Positions 27,329-36,369 of a DNA stretch of 64,000 nucleotides are shown one piece after another. The DNA comes from Streptomyces pilosus (GTDB lineage: Bacteria > Actinomycetota > Actinomycetes > Streptomycetales > Streptomycetaceae): assembly GCF_014649835.1 (NCBI RefSeq), contig NZ_BMTU01000005.1:372001-436000 (forward strand). Direction: 5' to 3'. Made by a program: the position numbers and the translations under genes. How positions within the stretch are numbered: the stretch's first letter is position 1; every line of letters starts with the position of its first letter. Under the pieces are notes generated by a model. The model made no database searches. It saw only the letters and a program-made list of their open reading frames with translations, and was not told the DNA's origin.

Positions 27329-28795
27329 ATGTCCGGCGGAGCGCGGGCGCGTACCCAGGAGGAGATACGGCGGTTCCTGGCCATCGGCGCGGTGCAGGTG
27401 GCCGAGCTGGACCTGGAGGGCGAGGGCGGGAGCGGGCTCAGACCCGGCCCCGGCAGCCCGCCGGTGACCCACGGCGAGGTGTTCTTGCTGGTCAGACGCG
27501 CCGGACGACCGGTGGGCACGCTGTTGACACGGGTGCCGGAAGGATCGGACCCACGCACCGTGCTGTGGGAGGCGGCCCGCGCGGACCACGGGACGCCCCG
27601 GCAGCGTGGCGGGAGGACGGAGGAAGGCGGAGGCGCCGCGCCCCGGGGGGCGATCGCGCTGCGGGGGGCCGGCGCGCGGGCGCCGTCCGGCGTGCCGCGG
27701 GTCCCCGCCGGTGGGGGCGACCCGGACGCGGCCGTCCCGGGCGGGCCGCGGGACGCACCGACGGAAACCGGTGACGGCGGCGGGGACGGCGGCGCGCCGC
27801 CGTTCGTCTCCGTGGTCGTGGCCACGAGGGAGCGGGCCGGGCAGCTCGCCCGCGCGCTCGACTCGCTGCTCGCGCAGCGGCATCCGCGCTTCGAGGTCGT
27901 CGTCGTCGACAACGCGCCCGCGACCACGGCGACGCGCACGCTGGTGGAGGGCGCGTACGGCGAGCGCGTGCGGTACGTGTGCGAGCCCGTCCCCGGACTC
28001 GCGGCCGCCCACAACACGGGGCTGGCCGCCGCCCGGGGCGAGCTGATCGCGTTCACCGACGACGACGTCGTCGCCGACGCCCGCTGGCTCACCGAACTGG
28101 CCGCCCCGTTCGCCGCCGACCCCCGGCTCGGCTGCGCCACCGGCCTGATCCTGCCCGCCCGGCTGCACACCCCCGCCCAGGTCCTGCTGGAGAGCCACGG
28201 CGGCTTCGCGAAGGGCTTCACCCCGACGACGTACGACCCCGGGGACCCGCCCCGCGACGAACCGCTGTTCCCGTTCACCGCCGGCCGCTTCGGCTCCGGC
28301 GCGAACATGGCCTTCCGCACGGAGGTGCTGCGCGCCGTCGGCGGCTTCGACCCGGCCACCGGCGCCGGGACGCCCGCACGCGGCGGCGACGACCTCTACG
28401 GCTTCGTGCGCGTCCTCACCCACGGGCACCGCCTGCACTACACCCCGTACGCGCTGGTCTGGCACCACCACCGGGAGACCTGGGCGGACCTGGAGACCCA
28501 GGCGTACGGGTACGGCGCCGGCCTCACCGCCTACCTCACCGCGATCCTGGCCGGCCGGCCCGCGCTGCTGCCCGCGTTCCTCGCCCGGCTGCCGCGCGGT
28601 CTGGCGCACGCCCGGGCGCTGACCGCCGTGCGCGACACGGACGGCGGCGGCGCGCCCGGCGCCCACGGCACCCGGACCCATCCGTGGCCGCGCCGGCTGT
28701 CACGGCTCCAGCGCAGGGGGATGGTCCACGGACCGCTCGGCTACCTGCGGGCGCGGCGGGCCCTATGGGGCACCGCGGGGAGGGGGGTGGGATGA
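27329..28795 (+). CDS. family 2 glycosyltransferase with N-terminal extension
   Basis: 488 aa. The GT2 domain starts near residue 157 (PFVSVVVATRERAGQLARAL). The nucleotide-sugar Asp lies in VVVVDNAP, the metal motif in FTDDDVVADARWL, the acceptor region is FGSGANMAFRTEVLRAVGG and the catalytic region GGDDLYGFVRVLTHG. Residues 1-85 form a separate small domain (TQEEIRRFLAIGAVQVAELD, GEVFLLVRRAGRPVGTLLTR), joined by a Gly/Ala-rich linker. I chose ATG 27329, preceded by GGGGAGGAC, over GTG 27305. The stop overlaps the next start (ATGA). Cytoplasmic, probably membrane-associated. Confidence 0.88.
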   Translation: MSGGARARTQEEIRRFLAIGAVQVAELDLEGEGGSGLRPGPGSPPVTHGEVFLLVRRAGRPVGTLLTRVPEGSDPRTVLWEAARADHGTPRQRGGRTEEGGGAAPRGAIALRGAGARAPSGVPRVPAGGGDPDAAVPGGPRDAPTETGDGGGDGGAPPFVSVVVATRERAGQLARALDSLLAQRHPRFEVVVVDNAPATTATRTLVEGAYGERVRYVCEPVPGLAAAHNTGLAAARGELIAFTDDDVVADARWLTELAAPFAADPRLGCATGLILPARLHTPAQVLLESHGGFAKGFTPTTYDPGDPPRDEPLFPFTAGRFGSGANMAFRTEVLRAVGGFDPATGAGTPARGGDDLYGFVRVLTHGHRLHYTPYALVWHHHRETWADLETQAYGYGAGLTAYLTAILAGRPALLPAFLARLPRGLAHARALTAVRDTDGGGAPGAHGTRTHPWPRRLSRLQRRGMVHGPLGYLRARRALWGTAGRGVG

Positions 28796-29586
28796 GCCCG
28801 GTCGTGCCCGTCCTCCTCTACCACGCCGTGATGGACGACCCGCCGGCGTGGATCGCCGAGTTCACCGTGACACCGAAGGCGTTCGCGGCGCACCTCGACG
28901 CCGTCGCGGACAGCGGCCGCACGCCCGTCACGATCAGCGCGTTCGCCGACCGGCTCGCCGGCCGGGCGCCGCTGCCGCCCCGGCCGGTGCTGCTCACCTT
29001 CGACGACGGCTTCGCCGACCTGCCGGGCCCGACCGCCGACCTGCTGGCCGCCCGCGGGATGCCCGCCACCGCCTACCTCACCACCGGTGCCGTCGTGCCG
29101 GGCGGCCGCAGTCTGCTGCCGCCCGCCCCGATGATGACCCTGGACGGGGCCGCACGGCTGGAACAGGCCGGTGTGGAGGTCGGCAGCCACACCGTCACCC
29201 ACGCCCAGCTCGACACCCTGACCGCACCCCGCCTGCGCGCCGAACTGCTCGACTCGAAGGCCGCTTTGGAGGACGCCCTCGGTCACCCCGTGCCCCACCT
29301 CGCCTATCCGCACGGCTACAACAGCCCGCGGGTGCGCGCGGCCGCCGCCCGGGCCGGCTACGAGACGGCGACCGCCGTGCGACACGCGCTCAGTTCGGAG
29401 CGCGACGAGCGCCACCGCATCGCCCGCCTGATCGTCCGCCGCGGCCACACCGTCGCCGAGGTCCGGGCGTGGCTGGCGGGCGACGGGGCGCGCGTCGCCC
29501 CGTACCGGGACGGCCCGAGGACGGTCGCCTGGCGCTGGTACCGGCGCGGCCGGGCGGCCCTCAGGGGCCCGGAGTTCGCGGGCTGA
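28792..29586 (+). CDS. polysaccharide deacetylase (CE4/NodB domain)
   Basis: 264 aa. VPVLLYHAVMDD, then VLLTFDDGFADLPGPTADLL (motif 1 Asp-Asp), VGSHTVTHAQLDTL (metal His-His, motif 2) and LAYPHGYNSPRVRAAAARAGY (motif 3) are all present, so an active metal-dependent deacetylase is likely. No signal peptide is seen; it would act on a cytoplasmic or lipid-linked glycan unless exported otherwise. It overlaps the GT2 gene by 4 bases. Third gene of the polysaccharide operon. Confidence 0.92.
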   Translation: MSPVVPVLLYHAVMDDPPAWIAEFTVTPKAFAAHLDAVADSGRTPVTISAFADRLAGRAPLPPRPVLLTFDDGFADLPGPTADLLAARGMPATAYLTTGAVVPGGRSLLPPAPMMTLDGAARLEQAGVEVGSHTVTHAQLDTLTAPRLRAELLDSKAALEDALGHPVPHLAYPHGYNSPRVRAAAARAGYETATAVRHALSSERDERHRIARLIVRRGHTVAEVRAWLAGDGARVAPYRDGPRTVAWRWYRRGRAALRGPEFAG

Positions 29587-29613
29587 CGGGCGACGGGCGG
29601 GAGGCCCGGCGGG

Positions 29614-30756
29614 TCACTTCCGCGGCGGGTTGAGATACGGGTCGGCCACCGCCTCGCGCAGGCTGTCCCAGGCCGCGTCGTCGGCCAGGGCGAGGTCGCA
29701 GTGCGGGCCCGGGTCCCGGTGGTTCCACTGGAGGGCGGCCTTCACCCCGTCCAGGTCCTTCAGCACCCGCGGCACCTGCGCGTACCACTCGGCCTGCCGC
29801 CCGGGGCGGGCCGGGTCGGCCGCCGTGCCGAACTCGGAGAGCATCAGCGGCTTGTCGTCGGAGAGGTGCGCGCGGATCCACGCGTGGGTGGCGGTCTGGG
29901 TCCGCTCGAAGGACAGCCACCCGGTCTCGTGGCAGCGGTAGTAGTTGTACTGGTTGTAGCCGATCCAGTCGACGTACGCGTCCCCCGGGTACATGCTCCG
30001 GAACAGCTCGGCGTGGTCCAGGTAGCCGGTGATGATCCACGTCCACACGACGTTGTCGACGCCCAGCTCCCCGAACCGGTCGTGGATGTGCCGGTACGCC
30101 CGCACGTACTCGGCCGGGGTGCCGTTGTCCGGGGTACGGGTGTCCATCTCCAGGTCGAAGGAGAGGAACACCTTCCTGCCGGTGCGCTCGCCGTAGTCCT
30201 TGATCCGCCGGGCCTGGACGTCGACGACGGTCCGGTCCAGCTCACCGGCCGCGATCTGCTTCCACGTCGGCTGCTGCGCCCTCGTGCCGCCCCACCACTT
30301 GCTCTCCCAGGACAGCAGCAGCATGCGGTCCTCGCCCACCCGCTGCTCCTCCGGGCTCAGCAACTGCCCCTCCCGGCGGGTCCCTTCGGGCAGCGACATG
30401 TCGTGGTACGTGTACACGATGTCGAGCGGGCGGCCCACGCGCTCCTCGTAGTCCTCCACCCTGTCCTCCAGGTCGTCCCGGGTGTGCGGCACGAAGGCGC
30501 CGAACCAGGCGCCGCAGGGCGGTTCGAGGAGCTCGGTGGGCGCGCACTCCTCCCCCGCGCCGGACGGCCCCGGACCGGAGGCCTCCCGCAGGGCGAGTAC
30601 GGCGAACAGCACCGCGCCGACCACCGTGACGGAGGTGAGCAGCAGTCGGCGGCGCCGTGACACGGGCCCGCGTGCCCGCGGCCGGCGGGACCCGCGGTGC
30701 CGGGCCCCGGGGGTGCCCGGGCCGCCGTGGCGGCGAAGGGGGCGGGGGAACCTCAC
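29614..30756 (-). CDS. GH26-like glycoside hydrolase, membrane-anchored
   Basis: 380 aa. A basic N-terminus and one hydrophobic segment (about 37-58, RRLLLTSVTVVGAVLFAVLA) anchor it outside the cell. The barrel begins at CGAWFGAFVPHTRDDLEDRV. VFLSFDLEMDTRT holds the probable acid/base Glu in the position of the family HEMNG motif, and PLMLSEFGTAADP holds the nucleophile Glu. VDNVVWTWIITGYLDHAELF and YPGDAYVDWIGYNQYNYY are further beta-mannanase-like features. It probably trims the polymer made by this locus. GTG start, overlapping the upstream gene by 4 bases. Confidence 0.87.
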   Translation of the reverse strand: MRFPRPLRRHGGPGTPGARHRGSRRPRARGPVSRRRRLLLTSVTVVGAVLFAVLALREASGPGPSGAGEECAPTELLEPPCGAWFGAFVPHTRDDLEDRVEDYEERVGRPLDIVYTYHDMSLPEGTRREGQLLSPEEQRVGEDRMLLLSWESKWWGGTRAQQPTWKQIAAGELDRTVVDVQARRIKDYGERTGRKVFLSFDLEMDTRTPDNGTPAEYVRAYRHIHDRFGELGVDNVVWTWIITGYLDHAELFRSMYPGDAYVDWIGYNQYNYYRCHETGWLSFERTQTATHAWIRAHLSDDKPLMLSEFGTAADPARPGRQAEWYAQVPRVLKDLDGVKAALQWNHRDPGPHCDLALADDAAWDSLREAVADPYLNPPRK

Positions 30757-31193
30757 AACGGGGAGCCCTTCCGTGTCGTCGGCGTCCTCGGTGCCGGCGG
30801 GGAGGCGCGCAGCCTCGGGCAGCAGGCGGCGAGCGTGGTCAGGAGGGTCAGGGCGAGCAGCACCCGCTGCGCGCTGAAGGTATGGGTGGCGATCAGCGCC
30901 GTGGCGACGGTCATCACCGCGCCGACGCTGAGGAGGACCACCAGCATCAGTCGTTCCAGCAGGTCGGAGCGGCGGGCGAAGGCGGGGTCCGGGGACGCGG
31001 ACGGCCCCCGCGCGGGCCGGGAACCCAGCGCCGGTCCGCAGACGCCGAGCAGGGCCGCGCCGGGTCCCGCCGCCAGGAACACGGCGACCGCCGCGCCGCG
31101 CAGCGGCGAACCGCCGGGCAGGGCGAGCGCGCCGAGGGCCAGCCAGCCGGCGAACGGCGGCACCATCCGCACGACGAGGTCCTGTGGGGTCAC
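30753..31193 (-). CDS. small polytopic membrane protein of the polysaccharide locus
   Basis: 146 aa, no family recognised. About four hydrophobic segments: VVRMVPPFAGWLALGALALP, AAVAVFLAAGPGAALLGVCG, LMLVVLLSVGAVMTVATALI and VLLALTLLTTLAACCPRL. The GTG start overlaps the stop of the flippase fusion gene (GTGA), and the stop overlaps the GH26-like start, so it is translated with both. The context suggests a small accessory of polymer export. Confidence 0.75.
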   Translation of the reverse strand: MTPQDLVVRMVPPFAGWLALGALALPGGSPLRGAAVAVFLAAGPGAALLGVCGPALGSRPARGPSASPDPAFARRSDLLERLMLVVLLSVGAVMTVATALIATHTFSAQRVLLALTLLTTLAACCPRLRASPPAPRTPTTRKGSPL

Positions 31194-34100
31194 CGCTCCG
31201 CCCCTCCCGCCGGTCCTTCTCCTTCTCCCGCCGGTCCTTCTCCCTCTCCCGCCGGTTCGTCCGCGTCCTCGTGCCGCAGTTCGTAGACCACGCCCGCGTC
31301 GTTCTCCGCCACCAGCCGGAAGCGGGGCGAGCCCGCGACGGAGTCCCGGATGCGGTTCAACTGGTCCTCCGTGAGCTGTCCGTTCATCTCGGAGTTGGCG
31401 AACTGGCCCCGGGTGAGCAGGAAGTAGGCACGGCCCGGGCGTTCGACCCCGGCCATGTCGGCGGCGAGGGTGGCGGCCGGGTCGCGCACGACCTCGTCGA
31501 CGTGCCGCCGGTCGTCCTCGAGGAACCAGTAGTGGCCGATGCTCCCGTACGACGCGTACGCCAGCGGGTAGTTGCGGTTGGCGGCGACGACCGTCGAACC
31601 CCCGGGCGCCTCGTCGAAGAGCCGCTGGACCAGGGCCACCTCCGCCGGCGGGAAGTAGCTGATCCTGTCCTTGCCCGAGTAGCTCGGCACGAACGCCAGG
31701 GTCGCGGCGAGGAGCACGAGCAGCGGACCCCCGGTGCCGGCACCACGCCGCCACCTGCCCCGGGCGGGGCCCTCGGCACGGCCGTCCGGACCGTCCCCGG
31801 CGGCGGGGGTGCGCACCCGGGGCACCAGCGCCGCGGCGGCGAAGAAGGCGACGCCCGGCAGCATGAACAGCAGCACCCGGAACAGCATCTCGCTGCCGTA
31901 GCCGCTCGCCACCAGCATCGGCAGCGGGGCCGCCGCGAGCAGCAGCAGCGGCAGCGCCCGCCGGCGCAGCACCCGCTGCCGCCACACCCCGGCCACCGCG
32001 AGCAGCAGCACCGTGGCCGTCAGCAGCCGGGCCGCCCACGAGGTGGTCACCGCCCCGGTGCCGGTCGGGGTGGCCCCGTACCCGGTGGCGACGTTGCCGC
32101 CGAGGTCGCCGGCGGAACGGATCATGTCCGGCAGCGCGGCGGACAGGAACGGCAGCGCCGCCGTCAGGCACCAGGCCAGGAAGACGACGACCGTGGTGAC
32201 GACCGGGACCCGGTCGCGGTGACGGCGCACCAGGCACAGGGCCAGCAGCGAGACGACCAGCATGCCCGGAGTGAGCTGGTGCGAGATGACGATCGCCACC
32301 ACCAGCACGCTGAGCACGACCGTCCAGACGGCCTGCCCCTGCCGGCCGCGCGTCCCGCCGGACCGGCCGAACCGGCGCAGGACGACGGCCAGCACACCGA
32401 GGTGCAGCGCGAAGGCCACCGACTGGGGGGAGAAGTAGTCCTGGCCCACCCAGTTGGCCACGCAGAACAGCCAGACGCCGGTCCAGATCAGCCGCCGGTC
32501 CTCGGTGAAGGTGCGGTAGACCAGCAGCAGCGGGAGCAGCAGCATCAGGCTGGAGACCAGCGGCCACCAGGCCATGTACATGGCCGCCGACTCCACGCCC
32601 AGCAGCCGTACCAGCGCCGCCTGCGCGGCGAAGAAGCCGGGCCACTGGTCGTAGACGGCCATGTCGCCGACCTGGTCCGCCGTCTGCAGCCCGCCGGCCG
32701 TCAGCAGGTGGTCGACGACACCGTCGTGCTTCCACGCCCAGGCGTACAGCGGCGTCGGGTAGAGCAGGGCCTGGGTGGCCCGCTCCATCACCAGCAGCCC
32801 GAGGACGTACGCCGCCGCCCAGCCGCCGGGACGCCGGGGATCGCGGACCGTGTGCCAGAAGCCCGCGGTGAGGACGGCCAGTCCCGCCCAGAAGGCCGGG
32901 TGGAGCGCGGTGACCAGACCGAAGTCGTCCAGCCGTGACACGTCGGTGTGCCGGACCGCGTACCCCCACAGGGCCAGTGCGGCGAGCAGCGGCACGGCCG
33001 GCAGGGCCGCGCGCGGGCCGCGCCGGCCCCGCGGTACGGGCGGGAGGGCGGACAGGTCCGTTACCGGTTCACCGGCCGGACTCGACGACTGCGAGGCGCG
33101 CGGAGCGGGCGGCCCGGCCGTGCGTCCCGCCGCGGTGCCGTCGGGGGTGGCCGGAGCCGCGGTGCCCTCGGGCACGGGCTCGGGCGCGGATCTCTCTCGT
33201 GGAGTGGCCGGCGGACGCATGACGGTTCCCCCCTGACGGTCGGGCTCCGGGGCGTGGTCGGTCCCCGGACCGGCCGCCCGGCCGTCTGCGGCGACGGGGC
33301 CGTCCGCGGCGGAGCCGTCCGCGGGTGCCCGTGCCGCGTCCGGACCGTGGGGGCGCACGATCAGGGCCAGCGTGTCCGCCTGCAGCGCCTCCCGCTCGTA
33401 CCCCGGGTGGCCGATGAACAGCGTGACCGTGTCCTCGCCGCCCTTCTCGGCGCCCTCCCCGTCGTACGCCGGGGGGCGGGGCCGGCCGGGGCCGTACCCG
33501 GCGGTGGCGTTCAGCCGGGCCCAGCGCGTGCCGTACTCGGGCGCGGGGGCGGGCCGGCCGGCGGGGACGCCGCCCGTGTCACGCAGCGCCGCGCGCAGCC
33601 CGGGCGCCGAGACGGCCGCCATCAGCGTCATGCCGATCAGCACCGCCCACCCGGCCCCCGCGATCCCCGCCGGGGTGAACAGCACCGTCGCGCTGCCCAG
33701 CACCAGGGCGCACATCGCCCCCTGGAGCACGGCGAGCACACCGGTGCGTCCCTGCACCCGCAGCACCCCGATGTACAGCTCCACGACCACCCGGGGCAGC
33801 GCCCCGAGGGCGAGCAGCCGCAGCACGGTCGAGCCGTGCTCGGCGTAGCCGGGGCTGAACGGGGTGAGGATCCACGGCGCGAGGACGACCAGGACCAGGA
33901 CCGCCGGTACCAGCAGCAGCGTCATGCGGCGCAGGGCCCCGCGCAGCCCGTCGGCGAGCCGGCGCGGATCGTGGGAGGCGTGGGCGGTGAGCGACGAGGC
34001 CATGTTGATGGCCAGGAACTCCATGGTGCCGCCGACGGTGTACGCCACGTAGAAGTAGCCGTTCTCCGCGGCGCCGAAGCGGACCGCGACCATCACCGGC

Positions 34101-34882
34101 AACAGGTTGATCATCGCCAGGCTGAACAGCGCGCCGAGCGAGTCACCGGCCAGGAAGCGGCCCATGCTCCGCAGGCCGGGCGGTTCCGCGTCCCGGTCCG
34201 CGGCGGCCTGGCGCGGAATGAGCCGGCGGAAGATCAGCCAGCCGAGCGGCAGGGTGGAGAACGCGATGGCGACGGCCCACGACACGAAGATGCCCAGGAC
34301 GGGCAGCGCGCTCGCGAGGACGGCCAGCAGGACCAGCTTCCCGACGGAGAACACCGCGTTCCCGGCCGGCACCCAGGCGGCCCTGCGCAGCCCGGTGAGC
34401 ACCCCGTCCTGCAGCGTGAGCAGCGCCCACGCCACGCACGCCGCGACGAACAGCGCGCCGGCCGCCGGTGTGCCGAGCGGTTCGTAGGAGGCTCCCCACC
34501 GTTCCAGCGTGAGCAGGAAGACGCCCGCGGCCAGGGCCACGACCACCGAACTCGCCCCGTACACCCCCCACACCAGGCGTGCGGTCCGGCGGCCCGCACG
34601 CGGGACGAAGCGGACCACCGCGCCGATCATCGTGGTCGCGGTGATGCTGGCGAGCAGCCGCATCGCGGCGATCGCGGCGGAGCCCTGCCCGACGGCCTCC
34701 TCGGAGTAGTAGCGGGCGGCGACGAGCCAGAACCCCAGCCCGAGCACCGCCGACACACCCGTGCTGAGCATCAGGAAGTAGGCGTTCCTGAACAGGGAGT
34801 CGGCGCCGGACCGGTCCTCGGCGGGCTGGGGCCGCCCACCGGCGCGGGGCGCGGCCGGCTCGTGCACCCGGGTGTCCGTCAC
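31190..34882 (-). CDS. flippase fused to a polytopic membrane protein
   Basis: One uninterrupted frame of 1230 codons. Residues 30-460 are a Wzx/MATE-like polysaccharide flippase (NAYFLMLSTGVSAVLGLGFW, AARYYSEEAVGQGSAAIAAM, FGAAENGYFYVAYTVGGTME). Residues 470-560 are a charged, Ala/Pro/Asp-rich linker. Residues 600-1210 form a second membrane protein with about 12 helices and a final soluble part (YFSPQSVAFALHLGVLAVVL, SHQLTPGMLVVSLLALCLV, GSTVVAANRNYPLAYASYGS), resembling GT-C type glycosyltransferases or polymerases. An ATG at 33220 (residue 555) has a G-rich ribosome-site-like stretch, so the second half could also be made separately, but no stop ends the first half. GTG start coupled to the aminotransferase stop. 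Confidence 0.8.
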   Translation of the reverse strand: MTDTRVHEPAAPRAGGRPQPAEDRSGADSLFRNAYFLMLSTGVSAVLGLGFWLVAARYYSEEAVGQGSAAIAAMRLLASITATTMIGAVVRFVPRAGRRTARLVWGVYGASSVVVALAAGVFLLTLERWGASYEPLGTPAAGALFVAACVAWALLTLQDGVLTGLRRAAWVPAGNAVFSVGKLVLLAVLASALPVLGIFVSWAVAIAFSTLPLGWLIFRRLIPRQAAADRDAEPPGLRSMGRFLAGDSLGALFSLAMINLLPVMVAVRFGAAENGYFYVAYTVGGTMEFLAINMASSLTAHASHDPRRLADGLRGALRRMTLLLVPAVLVLVVLAPWILTPFSPGYAEHGSTVLRLLALGALPRVVVELYIGVLRVQGRTGVLAVLQGAMCALVLGSATVLFTPAGIAGAGWAVLIGMTLMAAVSAPGLRAALRDTGGVPAGRPAPAPEYGTRWARLNATAGYGPGRPRPPAYDGEGAEKGGEDTVTLFIGHPGYEREALQADTLALIVRPHGPDAARAPADGSAADGPVAADGRAAGPGTDHAPEPDRQGGTVMRPPATPRERSAPEPVPEGTAAPATPDGTAAGRTAGPPAPRASQSSSPAGEPVTDLSALPPVPRGRRGPRAALPAVPLLAALALWGYAVRHTDVSRLDDFGLVTALHPAFWAGLAVLTAGFWHTVRDPRRPGGWAAAYVLGLLVMERATQALLYPTPLYAWAWKHDGVVDHLLTAGGLQTADQVGDMAVYDQWPGFFAAQAALVRLLGVESAAMYMAWWPLVSSLMLLLPLLLVYRTFTEDRRLIWTGVWLFCVANWVGQDYFSPQSVAFALHLGVLAVVLRRFGRSGGTRGRQGQAVWTVVLSVLVVAIVISHQLTPGMLVVSLLALCLVRRHRDRVPVVTTVVVFLAWCLTAALPFLSAALPDMIRSAGDLGGNVATGYGATPTGTGAVTTSWAARLLTATVLLLAVAGVWRQRVLRRRALPLLLLAAAPLPMLVASGYGSEMLFRVLLFMLPGVAFFAAAALVPRVRTPAAGDGPDGRAEGPARGRWRRGAGTGGPLLVLLAATLAFVPSYSGKDRISYFPPAEVALVQRLFDEAPGGSTVVAANRNYPLAYASYGSIGHYWFLEDDRRHVDEVVRDPAATLAADMAGVERPGRAYFLLTRGQFANSEMNGQLTEDQLNRIRDSVAGSPRFRLVAENDAGVVYELRHEDADEPAGEGEGPAGEGEGPAGGAER

Positions 34883-36135
34883 GACGACGGCCCCGCCCCG
34901 CCGGCCGCCGTCCCCGGCCGGGCCGGTGCCCGCGGTGGTACGGCCGGCCGCGCGCCGGACCGCTCCAGCACCTCGACGGCCTCCCGCGCGCGCAGGGGGT
35001 CCACCGGCAGCGCGTGCCGCGCGAACCAGCGGGCCGCCGCGGGCGCGGGCGAGACGTCGGTGAAGCCCTCCCCCGCGTAGTCGTCGAGGGGCGGATCGTA
35101 GAGGTAGCCGACGACGATGCCCCGGCGGGCCAGCGCGGCCCTCACCGCGTCCCGGTCCGCCACGAACAGCGGCACCCGGAACAGCGGTGGCGTCCCGCTC
35201 CCGGCACGCGGCCGGGCCCAGCGCGTCGACAGCAGCAGCTCGGTGCCGTTCCGGTACGCCTGAAGCACCCCCTCCAGCCGCCCCAGGCCGCGCCGGACCC
35301 GCCGCAGCCGCAGCGGACCGGACTCCCGCCGGTAGCCGTGCAGGTCGACGCGGACCCAGGGGTCGAACGCGGTCAGGTCCGGGGCCGCGCCGACGGCCCG
35401 GGCCAGCGCCTCCGGGCGCAGCGGCATCCGGATCCCCTCGCGCTCCGTCAGCCCCAGCAGCCCCATCGTCGCCCAGGCCGCCCGGCGCAGCCCGAGCCCG
35501 CGCACCGCCGCCTCCGCGTACGGCCGGACGGCGTAGCCGAGTTCGGATGCCGCCCGGGGCGGGGTGAGCAGGTCGCGGCAGGTGCGCCGCACGGCGTCGC
35601 CCAGGTCCGGGGCGGCGAGCGAGAGGACGCCGCCCGCCCGGGCGCCGACGTGCTTGGAGAGGCTGAAGACGGAGGCCTCGCCCCAGGTGCCGACCGGCCT
35701 CCCGCCCACCTCGCTGCCGATCGCGTGCGCCGCGTCCTCGATGAGCGGGATGGCCAGCGCGTCGCAGCGCGCCCGGAGCCGGGGTGCCGGGTCCGGGTTG
35801 CCGTACAGGTTGGTGGTCAGCACGGCGGAGAGCGAGCCCCAGGTCTCCTCGGGCACGGCGTCGACGTCGATGGACGCGTCGAACGGGTGCAACGGCGCCT
35901 GCACCGGCCGCAGTCCGGCGGCCAGCACCACGAAGAGGACGACGTCGTCGTCGACCGGCGACATCAGCACCCTGCCGCCCGGCGGGCACCAGTGGCGCAG
36001 CGCCACGTACAGCCCCAGCCTGCACGACGGCACGTACACGCATTCCCGGCCGAGCCGGCCGCGCATCATCTCTTCCAGCCGCTGAGGCCGCGACTGAGAG
36101 CGCGCCGGGCGCGGGCCGGCCTCCCCTATGGCCAT
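34879..36135 (-). CDS. DegT/DnrJ/EryC1-type aminotransferase
   Basis: 418-aa PLP-dependent fold-type I enzyme of the sugar aminotransferase group. YVPSCRLGLYVALRHWCPPG opens the domain, IPLIEDAAHAIGSEVGGRPV contains the Asp that contacts PLP, and FSLSKHVGARAGGVL carries the likely Schiff-base Lys161. The C-terminal half (PLFRVPLFVADRDAVRAALA, GIVVGYLYDPPLDDYAGEGF) is more divergent, so amino-sugar synthesis is likely but the substrate is unknown. First gene of the minus-strand polysaccharide operon. ATG after a G-rich ribosome site. Confidence 0.85.
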   Translation of the reverse strand: MAIGEAGPRPARSQSRPQRLEEMMRGRLGRECVYVPSCRLGLYVALRHWCPPGGRVLMSPVDDDVVLFVVLAAGLRPVQAPLHPFDASIDVDAVPEETWGSLSAVLTTNLYGNPDPAPRLRARCDALAIPLIEDAAHAIGSEVGGRPVGTWGEASVFSLSKHVGARAGGVLSLAAPDLGDAVRRTCRDLLTPPRAASELGYAVRPYAEAAVRGLGLRRAAWATMGLLGLTEREGIRMPLRPEALARAVGAAPDLTAFDPWVRVDLHGYRRESGPLRLRRVRRGLGRLEGVLQAYRNGTELLLSTRWARPRAGSGTPPLFRVPLFVADRDAVRAALARRGIVVGYLYDPPLDDYAGEGFTDVSPAPAAARWFARHALPVDPLRAREAVEVLERSGARPAVPPRAPARPGTAAGGAGPSS

Positions 36136-36369
36136 GAGCCCCCCAGTGTGCCGTCGGAACGCCCCCTCCCCGAGGCCTTCCGGCACCCGCCCAGAGTCGC
36201 CCCGTTCGCACCGCTCCGTCAAGATTGCGTCGCGTCCTGCGGATAACTTCCGGTACGGGAGGGGACGCCGTGCCCGACGCTCTGCACAAGACCTCCGCGC
36301 GGCCCGTAACGTGTGGCACGGCCACGGACACGTGGAGCACCTGCGCACACGAAAGCGAGGCAGCACCCG

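Noticed and set aside
36313..36369. Longer start for fumarylacetoacetase at 36313
   Set aside because: The added residues (ARPRTRGAPAHTKARQH) are unlike the family N-terminus, which begins at the ATG at 36370.
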